A stretch of DNA of 64,000 nt, from assembly GCF_041916975.1 (NCBI RefSeq), contig NZ_JAYRYK010000001.1:1612001-1676000 (forward strand). The letters are read 5' to 3'. This DNA comes from Sphingosinicella sp041916975. Lineage in GTDB: Bacteria; Pseudomonadota; Alphaproteobacteria; Sphingomonadales; Sphingomonadaceae. Positions 57,650 to 64,000 of this stretch are shown piece by piece; the first letter of the stretch is position 1; each line of letters begins with the position of its first letter. The notes under the pieces were generated by a model. The model was not told the origin of the DNA. It saw only the letters and a list, made by a program, of their open reading frames with translations, and ran no database searches. Position numbers and translations under genes: made by a program.

Positions 57650-58643
57650 CGGCCCGCGGCGGCTGCACCGTCGCCTCAGTGATGAGCTTGCGTGCCTCGG
57701 TGATTGCCGCAGCATCCTTCAGCTTGCCGACGTTCACCTCGTCGGCGATCTCCAGCAGGCGCCCGGAGATGACGGTGCCGGTGTCAGCCTTCTCGGCGAT
57801 GTGAATGCCGCCGCGCTTCGCCGCGACCTCGTCCCAGATACCGCGCACGGCCGCCCAATAGGCTTTCGTCTTCGCCCAGTAATCGTCGGCGGCCTTCACG
57901 TTGTAGCCGTCGAACTTCGTGTAGGTATTGAGCACATATTCCTGCACGATCGGGAGCAGCTTGCCGTTTTCCTCGGCCATCTTGGTGTTGTCCTGCCAGT
58001 GGATCCAGCCGGTCGGCGTCGGCTGGTGGCGGTTGATCGAGAAGTAGCGGTCGTACACCGGATTTCGCACCGCGTCGCGGCGCGCGAGCGGCCGCCACGT
58101 CCAGTTGGAACGCCAGCGGCGAATGCCCGCCTGCGTTTCCCACTGGCCCCACCCGGCGTAGCGCGGGCTGTCGTCCACCTGCCATACGGTCTGCGACCAG
58201 CGCCCCGCGCGCATCCGCTCGGGCACCTCTTCCCACACCCAGTTGCCGTCGCCAGCGTACACGAGCACCTTCGCGGGCTCGTAGTCCCAGTCCTGCCGCC
58301 AGTGCTTGATGATGAAGGGCTTGTCGTTCTCGTCCTCCACCACGAGCAGGTGCTGCAGCACGATGCGGCGGCCGGTGTCCTCGATCACGCGCACGACCTC
58401 GTGCCCGCCCGACCTTTTGGGTTCGAGCGGCGTGTAGTCCGTCGTCCACGGCGTCGATTCCTGCATCTCGAAGCGCACGCGGTAGTTTCCCGCCATCGCG
58501 AGAATGTCGGCGCGGTCGGCATCGAACGATGCCTTCTCCGTGGCGGCGGTGCGCGCGGTGACAGGCGCATCGGCAAGCGCGGGCGAAACGGCAATGGCGA
58601 GCGCGAAGAGGCTTGCGCCCAGGGTCTGGTAGATCGGTTTCAT
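57636..58643 (-). CDS. DUF6607 family exported protein
   Basis: A 335-aa protein with a signal peptide (MKPIYQTLGASLFALAIAVSPALA). It has the strongly Trp/Tyr-rich pattern of DUF6607: AGNYRVRFEMQE, LQHLLVVEDEN, IKHWRQDWDYEPAKVLVY, VWQVDDSPRYAGWGQWE, WTWRPLARRDAV, GWIHWQDNTK. The family is typically encoded next to TonB receptors in gammaproteobacteria and sphingomonads; its role is unknown. The ATG at 58643 is favoured over 58652 because AAGGATGAG then sits at normal spacing. It follows the haem-type receptor by 17 bp on the same strand. Confidence 0.8.
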   Translation of the reverse strand: MKPIYQTLGASLFALAIAVSPALADAPVTARTAATEKASFDADRADILAMAGNYRVRFEMQESTPWTTDYTPLEPKRSGGHEVVRVIEDTGRRIVLQHLLVVEDENDKPFIIKHWRQDWDYEPAKVLVYAGDGNWVWEEVPERMRAGRWSQTVWQVDDSPRYAGWGQWETQAGIRRWRSNWTWRPLARRDAVRNPVYDRYFSINRHQPTPTGWIHWQDNTKMAEENGKLLPIVQEYVLNTYTKFDGYNVKAADDYWAKTKAYWAAVRGIWDEVAAKRGGIHIAEKADTGTVISGRLLEIADEVNVGKLKDAAAITEARKLITEATVQPPRAATPQ

Positions 58644-58660
58644 GATACTCATCCTTGGGC

Positions 58661-60841
58661 TTAGAAGCGGAACGTCGCGGAGACGCTCGCGGTGCGTCCG
58701 GGCTGCGTGTAGGCGTCCTTGATCGCGGAGCTGTCGCCGACGCCGCGCACATCACTCCACCACGCGTATTTCTTGTCGGTGATGTTGAAGATGCCCACGC
58801 GCAGAGTAACCGCCTCGCCGATCCGCACGAACGCGGTCGCGTCGAAGATCAGGAAATCGCCCGGCCGCCAGCAGGCGGCGCTGCAGGCGCCGACACTATC
58901 GCCGATCGATTTCTGCGCGCCGAATGTCGCGATCAGCTGCCCGCCGAAGCGGCCTTGAACCTCCCGGTAGCCGATCCCGGCCACGACCTTCAGCGGATCG
59001 ATCGTGTCGAGCGGCGATTTGACGCCGGCCTCGTTGGTCAGCGTGCCGTCGGCGTAGCTGACCGCGAGCGTGCCGGTGAAACCGCCCTGTTTTACCTCCA
59101 GCTTCGCCTCCGCGCCGTCCACCTTCGCTGCGTTGACGTTCACGAACTGGTAAATGGCGGGGTCGGCGGGCGTGAAGCTGCCGCTCACCATCTTCTGCAG
59201 GATGAAGTCGTCGAACTTCGCGTGGAACACGCTCGCCTCGAAACGCACCGCATCGCTCGTCACGCGGAAACCGCCTTCGATGCTTTCGCTCTTTTCCGGC
59301 CCGAGGTTCGGGTTAGGGATCGAGGTGTAGCCCGAAGCGAGGTTCGAGAAGAACTGGTTCACCTGGCTCGGCTCGGGCGCCTTGAAGCCGCGCCCGTAAT
59401 TGCCGAACAGCCGCACCGCCTCGCCGAGCTTCACCACCACGCCGAACTTCGGCGACACGCGGGAATCGCTCTGCCCTGCGCCCGCGAAGGCCGGCAGCAG
59501 CGGATCGTCCTGAGGGGAAAGCTTGTAGTGATCGAAACGCAGCGCCGGGAACAGCGTCACGATACCGTCCGCAAAGCTGATCTCGTCGCCCACATAAAGG
59601 CCCGCGAGCGTGTAGTCGGTCACCGGGAAGGCACGCGTCGGATACGTCTCGCCGAACGGCGGCACCGTGCCGTCGCGCACGCCCTTCTGGCGCGTTTCGC
59701 TGATGTCGCCGCCGAAGCTGATGCGATGCGCGATTGCACCCGTGGAGAAGCCCGCGCGGAATTCCACCGAGGCGCCGATCACGCGGTTGTCGAAGGTGTT
59801 GAGCCGGGTGCGGTCCGCCGCGGGGGTGCGGTCTTCCTCGGTATATTGCCGGTCCTTCGCATCCTGCCAGTAGGCGCCGACGCGCGCGTAATCGATCGCG
59901 CCTTCGCCTTCCCACGTCCAGTCGGCGGCGGCGCGGACGCGCTTGCCCGTATCCCATGCCTCCAGCCGCTCAACCGTGGCGCTGAGCCCCGAAAGCACGT
60001 TCGCATAGAGCGACGTATCGACATACTCGCCGGTCAGCCGAACCGTGTGTCCACCGCCTGGCTCCCACACGAGGCGGCCGAGCACGGCATCGGATTCGCC
60101 GTCCTGCGGGTTCGGCGTCGTGCGCAGCGATCCCGTGCCGTCGTCGGTGCCCTTGTTGTCGAGCGCCTTGTAGTCGCGCCGTGTGTAAGCCACCATGCCG
60201 GAGACGGTGCCGCCGCGCGCGGCGAGGATCGCCGTTCCGCTATACTCTTCGTCCGCCGAGCTGTACGCGCCGCGCACCAGCCCACCGAAGCTCTGCCCCT
60301 CCCTCAATATGTCCGAAGGATTGCTCGTCACGAAGCTCACTGCGCCCGAAAGCCCGTCGCTGCCATAGAGCGCCGAGGCCGGACCGCGCAGGATCTCCAC
60401 CGATTTCACAAGGCCGAGATCGACATAGTCGCCGCGCCCCACGCCCTGCGCGCCGAAGCTGAAACCATCGGGCACGCGCACGCCGTCCACCTGGATCAGC
60501 ACGCGGTTGCCGCCGATGCCGCGGATCGTGAAACCCTCGTTGCCCGCGCGGCCCGTGGTGCCGAGCGCGGCGCCGAAGCGTGCGGGCGCGCGGCGCACCG
60601 AAACGCCGGGCTCGAAGCGCACGAGATCCTTGATGTCGGTGACGAGTTCATCGGCAATGCGCTGTTCGTCGATGACGGTCACCACCGCCGGCGCGTCGTC
60701 GATCGAGATCGGGCTGCGCGTCGCGGTCACCGTGATCGTACCGTCGTCGAGCGCCGCAGCAGCGTCTGCCGCCTGCGCCGCACCCATCGTCATTCCATAG
60801 CAAAGAGCGGCCGCCAGCGCGGCCCGCGAAGTTGAAGTCAC
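58661..60841 (-). CDS. TonB-dependent haem/haemoglobin-type receptor
   Basis: A 726-aa receptor: signal peptide, TonB box-like GTITVTATRSPISIDDAP, plug with IKDLVRFEPGVSVRRAP and the VEILRGPASALYGSDGLSGAVSF signature typical of the haem/haemoglobin receptor family, and terminal Phe. The start is a GTG at 60841 with GGGGG at good distance; a GTG at 60865 is an alternative. A Fur-like box lies between it and the divergent gene, consistent with iron control. DUF6607 is the next gene in the run. Confidence 0.88.
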   Translation of the reverse strand: MTSTSRAALAAALCYGMTMGAAQAADAAAALDDGTITVTATRSPISIDDAPAVVTVIDEQRIADELVTDIKDLVRFEPGVSVRRAPARFGAALGTTGRAGNEGFTIRGIGGNRVLIQVDGVRVPDGFSFGAQGVGRGDYVDLGLVKSVEILRGPASALYGSDGLSGAVSFVTSNPSDILREGQSFGGLVRGAYSSADEEYSGTAILAARGGTVSGMVAYTRRDYKALDNKGTDDGTGSLRTTPNPQDGESDAVLGRLVWEPGGGHTVRLTGEYVDTSLYANVLSGLSATVERLEAWDTGKRVRAAADWTWEGEGAIDYARVGAYWQDAKDRQYTEEDRTPAADRTRLNTFDNRVIGASVEFRAGFSTGAIAHRISFGGDISETRQKGVRDGTVPPFGETYPTRAFPVTDYTLAGLYVGDEISFADGIVTLFPALRFDHYKLSPQDDPLLPAFAGAGQSDSRVSPKFGVVVKLGEAVRLFGNYGRGFKAPEPSQVNQFFSNLASGYTSIPNPNLGPEKSESIEGGFRVTSDAVRFEASVFHAKFDDFILQKMVSGSFTPADPAIYQFVNVNAAKVDGAEAKLEVKQGGFTGTLAVSYADGTLTNEAGVKSPLDTIDPLKVVAGIGYREVQGRFGGQLIATFGAQKSIGDSVGACSAACWRPGDFLIFDATAFVRIGEAVTLRVGIFNITDKKYAWWSDVRGVGDSSAIKDAYTQPGRTASVSATFRF

Positions 60842-60881
60842 TGCTACCCCCAAACAAAATGTCACTGTTGTTACTGCAAGT

Positions 60882-60897
60882 GATTCTCATTAGAATC
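60882..60897. promoter_or_regulatory. Fur-like box between the haem receptor and divergent gene
   Basis: GATTCT-CATT-AGAATC, a perfect 6-4-6 palindrome within TGCAAGTGATTCTCATTAG, resembles Fur boxes of alphaproteobacteria. It is 41 bp upstream of the receptor start (60841) and 50 bp upstream of the gene at 60947, so it could control both. Confidence 0.7.
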
Positions 60898-60946
60898 GAT
60901 TCTCGACATCTGTCAATGAGACGCATGTGCAATTCATGGAGCCCGA

Positions 60947-61387
60947 ATGACGAACCCGCTCGAGGACCTGCTCAGAAAGCCCGACCTGCGCGATCTCGCG
61001 CGCACGCCGATGCACATGGTGATGGGCACGCGGCTGGTGGTTATTTGCCAGCGCGCCGGGCACGACCCGCGCGATGCGCTTGCCGAGAGGCTGGGCAGCC
61101 CGCTCGCCGCAACACGGCTCCTCACCGCCGTGCAGATCGTGGGCGATCACTGGCCGGATTGTTTCCTGATCAGCCCGCCCTGCTGCCGGGGATTGGGGCC
61201 TGACGAGATGGCGCTGTCGGCAATGACGGCGGCCGCCGCAGCAAACGACCGACTGCGCTTCGATACCGCCTGCCGTGAAATGCTGGACGCCGAGGCGCGC
61301 GACGCGACCTATGCGGCGCTCAGCGCCTTCGCCCGCACGCTGCCGCCGCGCACAGCGGCGTCGGCCTGCTCAAGCCGCGACGGCTAG
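60947..61387 (+). CDS. Unknown protein, divergent from the haem receptor
   Basis: A 146-aa cytoplasmic helical protein with no signal peptide. It contains four Cys in VVICQRAG and WPDCFLISPPCCRGLGPDE and a short C-terminal tail with another Cys (SACSSRDG). The DCFL-PPCC-GL segment might bind metal. I do not recognise the family. Its position behind a Fur-like box shared with the receptor suggests iron-regulated expression. Its 3' end overlaps a convergent membrane protein gene by 18 bp. Confidence 0.7.
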   Translation: MTNPLEDLLRKPDLRDLARTPMHMVMGTRLVVICQRAGHDPRDALAERLGSPLAATRLLTAVQIVGDHWPDCFLISPPCCRGLGPDEMALSAMTAAAAANDRLRFDTACREMLDAEARDATYAALSAFARTLPPRTAASACSSRDG

Positions 61388-61933
61388 GACCACGTAGGCC
61401 GCCATCGCCGCCGCCAGTGCCGCGATCGCTGCGCCGAACGCCAGCCACACTGCGCGGCGGATCAGCTTCGCCTGTCGTTCCGCGCGCGCCTTGTTGGCGC
61501 TGATCATCGTCTGCAGCACCTGCGCCTGCTCGATACGCGCGGCCTTCAGTGTGCGGCGCGCAGACGGCGGCAGAGACCAGTGCTCAGGCGCCCAGTTCGC
61601 AGGCTCGTTGCCGGGAAAGAAGAACTGGCGCGGCAGCGCCGAAAGGATCGCCATCACTACCGCGACCAGCAGCGCCGCTGCAAGCCCGAGGCCCAGCACC
61701 GCGACGAACGTTGGCGGCAGCACCTCCTTCGGCACGGGGTTCGCAATCACAAGTCCGAACACGGCACCCGCAGCCGTGGTCGCAAAACCCGCGAATGTCA
61801 GCGCGCGCTGATCGGCGGCGATGCCCGCCTGAAGCTGGCTCGAAAGCAGCAACTCACCCTCGCGAACGACCTCCGCAAGCACCTCCTCGGTCAGCGTTTC
61901 GAACGATTTGAAGCCATTGTCAGCCACGGTCAT
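61370..61933 (-). CDS. Membrane protein of unknown function
   Basis: A 187-aa protein with a soluble N-terminal helix (SFETLTEEVLAEVVREGELL), two membrane helices in the middle (FAGFATTAAGAVFGLVIA and VAVLGLGLAAALLVAVVMAIL), a loop FFFPGNEPANWAPEHW, and one C-terminal helix (VWLAFGAAIAALAAAMAAYVVLAV). No family is recognised. I use the ATG at 61933; the ATG at 61954 would overlap the start of the divergent gene at 61953. Confidence 0.72.
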   Translation of the reverse strand: MTVADNGFKSFETLTEEVLAEVVREGELLLSSQLQAGIAADQRALTFAGFATTAAGAVFGLVIANPVPKEVLPPTFVAVLGLGLAAALLVAVVMAILSALPRQFFFPGNEPANWAPEHWSLPPSARRTLKAARIEQAQVLQTMISANKARAERQAKLIRRAVWLAFGAAIAALAAAMAAYVVLAVAA

Positions 61934-61952
61934 TCCGCCATAGTATCCAATC

Positions 61953-62192
61953 ATGGCAAAGCCACCAGAGTCGAACTGGAAGGTCGGCACCGGCATGGAG
62001 GAGGATGGCTCCGCGCCGTCCGCCCCCTATCCGCCGGAAGCGCCCTACGCGCCGCGCAGTACAGCGGCAGCACGCGGCGGTGGCCGCCGCCTCGTCGTCA
62101 CCATCGTGATTATTATCGTTGTCGCGGCCGTGCTCGGCTATTTCGTCGTCGATATCCTCGAAACCGCGACGAGCGCGATGAAGGGTCGGTAA
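61953..62192 (+). CDS. Small single-pass membrane protein
   Basis: A 79-aa protein: Pro/Ala-rich N-terminal half (PSAPYPPEAPYAPRS), an RGGGRR cluster, then one membrane helix (LVVTIVIIIVVAAVLGYFVVDIL) and a short tail. The basic cluster before the helix suggests the N-terminus is cytoplasmic. Function is unknown. No clear Shine-Dalgarno sequence precedes the ATG, so expression may depend on the divergent region or on GTG/ATG choices nearby. Confidence 0.6.
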   Translation: MAKPPESNWKVGTGMEEDGSAPSAPYPPEAPYAPRSTAAARGGGRRLVVTIVIIIVVAAVLGYFVVDILETATSAMKGR

Positions 62193-62251
62193 CGCTTCGG
62201 CAACCCGCGCGCCCGATACCTTGTGCTGCAACACCGCAGGGGATCGGATCG

Positions 62252-62416
62252 ATGCGTATTTTTCGCCGTCTTCTCGTCAGCCGCAGGGGCGCAACCGCCA
62301 TTGAGTATGGGCTCATCGCCGCGCTCATCTCGCTCGCGGCGATCATCGCGTTCCAGATGCTCGGCCTCTCGCTGGTCGACGTGTTCAGCAGCATCACCAA
62401 CGCCATGACACGCTGA
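62252..62416 (+). CDS. Flp family type IVb pilin
   Basis: A 54-aa prepilin with the Flp pattern: short basic leader (MRIFRRLLVSRRG) then the hydrophobic stretch ATAIEYGLIAALISLAAIIAF, with the conserved processing Gly13 and the Glu/Tyr pair (E18, Y19). Flp pilins make thin adhesive pili assembled by Tad machinery; no tad or cpa gene lies in this window. GCAGGGGA precedes the start. It sits alone between a membrane protein and a glutathione S-transferase. Confidence 0.88.
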   Translation: MRIFRRLLVSRRGATAIEYGLIAALISLAAIIAFQMLGLSLVDVFSSITNAMTR

Positions 62417-62472
62417 TCGACACGCTCAAATGTTCCTGATATGTTCCCTTCTTTCCGATTCGAAGGGGATGG

Positions 62473-63093
62473 ATGATGACCGATCTCGTGCTCTACACGA
62501 ACCCGATGTCGCGCGGCCGCATCGCGCGCTGGATGCTGGAGGAGGCAGGCGCGGATTACCGCACCGAAATCCTTGAGTACGGGTCCACGATGAAGGCCCC
62601 AGCCTATCTCGCCATCAACCCGATGGGCAAGGTACCCGCGATCCGCCACGGCGACACGGTCGTCACCGAAGGCGCCGCGATCTGCGCCTACCTTGCCGAC
62701 GCCTTCCCACAGGCGAACCTCGCCCCCGCGCCACAGAATCGCGGCAGCTACTACCGCTGGCTGTTCTTTGCGGCGGGCCCGCTCGAAGCGGCGATCGCGG
62801 ACCGCACGCTCGGCGTCGAGGTGCCCGCCGACAAGCAGATGATGGTCGGCTACGGCTGCTTCGCGCATGTTATGGACACGCTCGAGAAGGCCGTCAGCGC
62901 CGCGCCCTATATCGCAGGCGACAGCTTCACCGCTGCGGACGTCTACGTCGGCTCGCACATCTTCTGGGGCCTGCAGTTCGGCAGCATGGAAAAGCGCCCC
63001 GCATTCGAGGCCTATTGGAAGCGCCTCGAAGCCCGCCCGGCGCACCTGCGCGCCACCGAACTCGACGACGCGGACATGCCGAGCCAAGCATAG
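62473..63093 (+). CDS. Glutathione S-transferase family protein
   Basis: A 206-aa protein with an N-terminal thioredoxin-like domain (LVLYTNPMSRGRIARWMLEEAGADY, NPMGKVPAIRHGDTVVTEGAAICAYLAD) containing the cis-Pro in KVPAI and the glutathione-contact E/A-type segment TEGAAI, then a helical C-terminal domain with AGDSFTAADVYVGSH. The catalytic residue is probably Ser in NPMSRGR. Two ATGs (62473, 62476) follow AAGGGG; either may be used. Substrate unknown. Confidence 0.9.
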   Translation: MMTDLVLYTNPMSRGRIARWMLEEAGADYRTEILEYGSTMKAPAYLAINPMGKVPAIRHGDTVVTEGAAICAYLADAFPQANLAPAPQNRGSYYRWLFFAAGPLEAAIADRTLGVEVPADKQMMVGYGCFAHVMDTLEKAVSAAPYIAGDSFTAADVYVGSHIFWGLQFGSMEKRPAFEAYWKRLEARPAHLRATELDDADMPSQA

Positions 63094-63112
63094 CCGAGTT
63101 GGCTATCGTGGT

Positions 63113-63694
63113 TTAGAGCCTAACGAGGCGGTCGATGATCCCGGCCGCCTCTTCCGCCGCAGCTTCGGCCGATTGGCCGGAGAGCGCCGCGAGCCACGAC
63201 ATGCCGATGCCTACCGCCGCGACCGCGCGCACCGTCTCTTCCGGCGTCCCGGCGATTTCGGTGCCGCCAGCCTTCACCAGCGCCTCCACCACCTGCCGCT
63301 GTTCGGCGAGATTGCGTTCGATGACGGGTCGCATCGCCGCGCGCAGATAATCGGCCGAAAGCGCCGCCGCCATGAGGTGCAGCATGGCACTGTCCAGCTC
63401 GGCGGAGCTGAGCCCGGTCAGGCGCTTTTCCTTCATCAGCCCCGCACGATATTCGGCCCAGTTCCCGGGGATGGGAACCGCTGTCTCGTATGTTGAAAAA
63501 TGCTCCAGCGCGGCGACGACGAGATCCTCCTTGCTCGCGAAATAGCGATAGATCGTTCCCGCACTGAGGCCCGCGGCCTTTCGGATATGCGCGATGGACG
63601 TGCCTTCGACGCCATAAGCGCCAATGCAGCCGAGCGCCGCCTGCAGGATGCGCTCCCGCTGTGCCGTCATATGGGTAGAATCGCGCTTCGGCAT
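63113..63694 (-). CDS. TetR family transcriptional regulator
   Basis: A 193-aa TetR regulator with helix-turn-helix HIRKAAGLSAGTIYRYFASKEDLV (about 33-56) and a helical ligand domain. It is of a different subgroup from regulators A and B (recognition helix LSAGTIYRYF rather than GIP-SSAYHFF). It is divergent from an exported amidohydrolase, with two operator-like palindromes between, and probably represses that gene and itself. Confidence 0.92.
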   Translation of the reverse strand: MPKRDSTHMTAQRERILQAALGCIGAYGVEGTSIAHIRKAAGLSAGTIYRYFASKEDLVVAALEHFSTYETAVPIPGNWAEYRAGLMKEKRLTGLSSAELDSAMLHLMAAALSADYLRAAMRPVIERNLAEQRQVVEALVKAGGTEIAGTPEETVRAVAAVGIGMSWLAALSGQSAEAAAEEAAGIIDRLVRL

Positions 63695-63740
63695 TGGATT
63701 TCCCGCTCTTCGATGAGGAGGCCTTTACGGCACACATATC

Positions 63741-63762
63741 AAAATGAACAGAAATTCATTTT
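63741..63762. promoter_or_regulatory. TetR operator copy 1 (AAAATGAA-N6-TTCATTTT)
   Basis: A perfect 8-bp inverted repeat with spacer CAGAAA, 47 bp upstream of the TetR start at 63694. The same arms recur 50 bp further right. Confidence 0.75.
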
Positions 63763-63790
63763 AACTTGACGAATCTCTCAGGATATTCGA

Positions 63791-63812
63791 AAAATGAATA
63801 TTAGTTCATTTT
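63791..63812. promoter_or_regulatory. TetR operator copy 2 (AAAATGAA-N6-TTCATTTT)
   Basis: The same perfect arms with spacer TATTAG, 17 bp upstream of the amidohydrolase ATG at 63829 and just before its GGGGGTGGAG ribosome site. The 50-bp centre spacing puts both copies on nearly the same face of the helix. Confidence 0.75.
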
Positions 63813-63828
63813 ATTGGGGGTGGAGACG

Positions 63829-64000
63829 ATGATCTGGGCAAGACAGGCGCGCACCGCGCGCCGCGCGATGCTGACAGCGGCAATCCTGTTCAGCAGCACC
63901 GGTGCGCTTGCGGAAACCGCCCCGCGCGCCGATCACCACATGCATATCCAGAGCGCGCTCATCACCGATTGGCTGCAGGATATGCAGAAGGCGATGCCGG
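63829..64000 (+). CDS. Exported amidohydrolase-type protein (3' end outside window)
   Basis: Only the first 57 residues are visible: a signal peptide (RRAMLTAAILFSSTGALA) and then RADHHMHIQSALITDWLQ, whose HxH (HMH) is the N-terminal metal motif of amidohydrolases of the COG2159/PHP-like type. GGGGGTGGAG precedes the ATG. It is divergent from a TetR regulator with two shared operators. The family cannot be fixed from this fragment. Confidence 0.6.
   Translation, partial: MIWARQARTARRAMLTAAILFSSTGALAETAPRADHHMHIQSALITDWLQDMQKAMP

Noticed and set aside
1..64000. CRISPR array, prophage or insertion sequence
   Set aside because: No regularly spaced repeats, no phage structural or lysis genes and no transposase were found on either strand.

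Overview
The window is high-GC DNA from what looks like a sphingomonad-type alphaproteobacterium. The grounds are four TonB-dependent receptors with signal peptides and C-terminal Phe, a cyanide-insensitive-type bd oxidase with a DUF2474 peptide, Lrp/AsnC regulators, a PEP-CTERM protein behind a sigma-54 promoter, DUF6607, and many tightly overlapping (ATGA) genes. No rRNA, CRISPR array, insertion sequence or integrase was seen. There is one tRNA (Gly, TCC).

Layout. 1-4.1 kb: the 3' part of an N-acyl-D-amino-acid deacylase, a P450 and a beta-lactamase-fold serine hydrolase. 4.3-10.2 kb: an HPP membrane protein, then an Lrp-type regulator divergent from leucine dehydrogenase and branched-chain keto acid dehydrogenase E1alpha/E1beta/E2, a branched-chain amino acid oxidation unit. 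10.2-14.4 kb: cyclophilin, ferredoxin-NADP reductase and the bd oxidase (cydAB plus DUF2474). 14.4-17.2 kb: PilZ protein, a strong orphan terminator that may end a small RNA, LysR regulator, a small secreted protein, tRNA-Gly and a hemerythrin-like protein.

17.3-38.7 kb is the most interesting part: a block bounded by two paralogous, outward-facing TetR regulators with nearly the same recognition helix. Inside, two gene runs converge. The left run (+) is a TonB receptor, cytochrome c, a tryptophan-tryptophylquinone (TTQ) amine dehydrogenase (large subunit, MauE, MauD, light subunit) and a second cytochrome c. The right run (-) is aldehyde dehydrogenase, phenylacetate-CoA ligase, TonB receptor, two duplicated exported amidohydrolases, an exported metallo-beta-lactamase/HD fusion, a third exported amidohydrolase, a histone-deacetylase-fold amidohydrolase and a small exported protein. 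A 14-bp motif, TCGAA-N4-TTCGA, recurs in both regulator intergenic regions and at the left one lies between the -35 and -10 boxes. My reading is one regulon: import and hydrolysis of an N-acylated aromatic amine, oxidative deamination in the periplasm, oxidation of the aldehyde, and activation of the arylacetate as a CoA ester. The enzyme families are well supported; the substrate is inference.

38.7-43.3 kb: Lrp regulator, RBBP9-type hydrolase, YezD-like peptide, another TonB receptor and a TPR protein. 43.3-49.8 kb: two DUF465 peptides and cytochrome c maturation genes (ccmC, D, E, F, G, H, I) with a diacylglycerol-kinase-like gene inserted between ccmE and ccmF; ccmA and ccmB are not here. 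49.9-54.6 kb: M3 peptidase, PEP-CTERM protein, DEAD-box helicase. 54.6-64 kb: membrane proteins, a DUF6607 protein and haem-type TonB receptor behind a Fur-like box, a Flp pilin, a glutathione S-transferase, and a TetR regulator divergent from an amidohydrolase cut by the window end, with two identical-arm operators between them.
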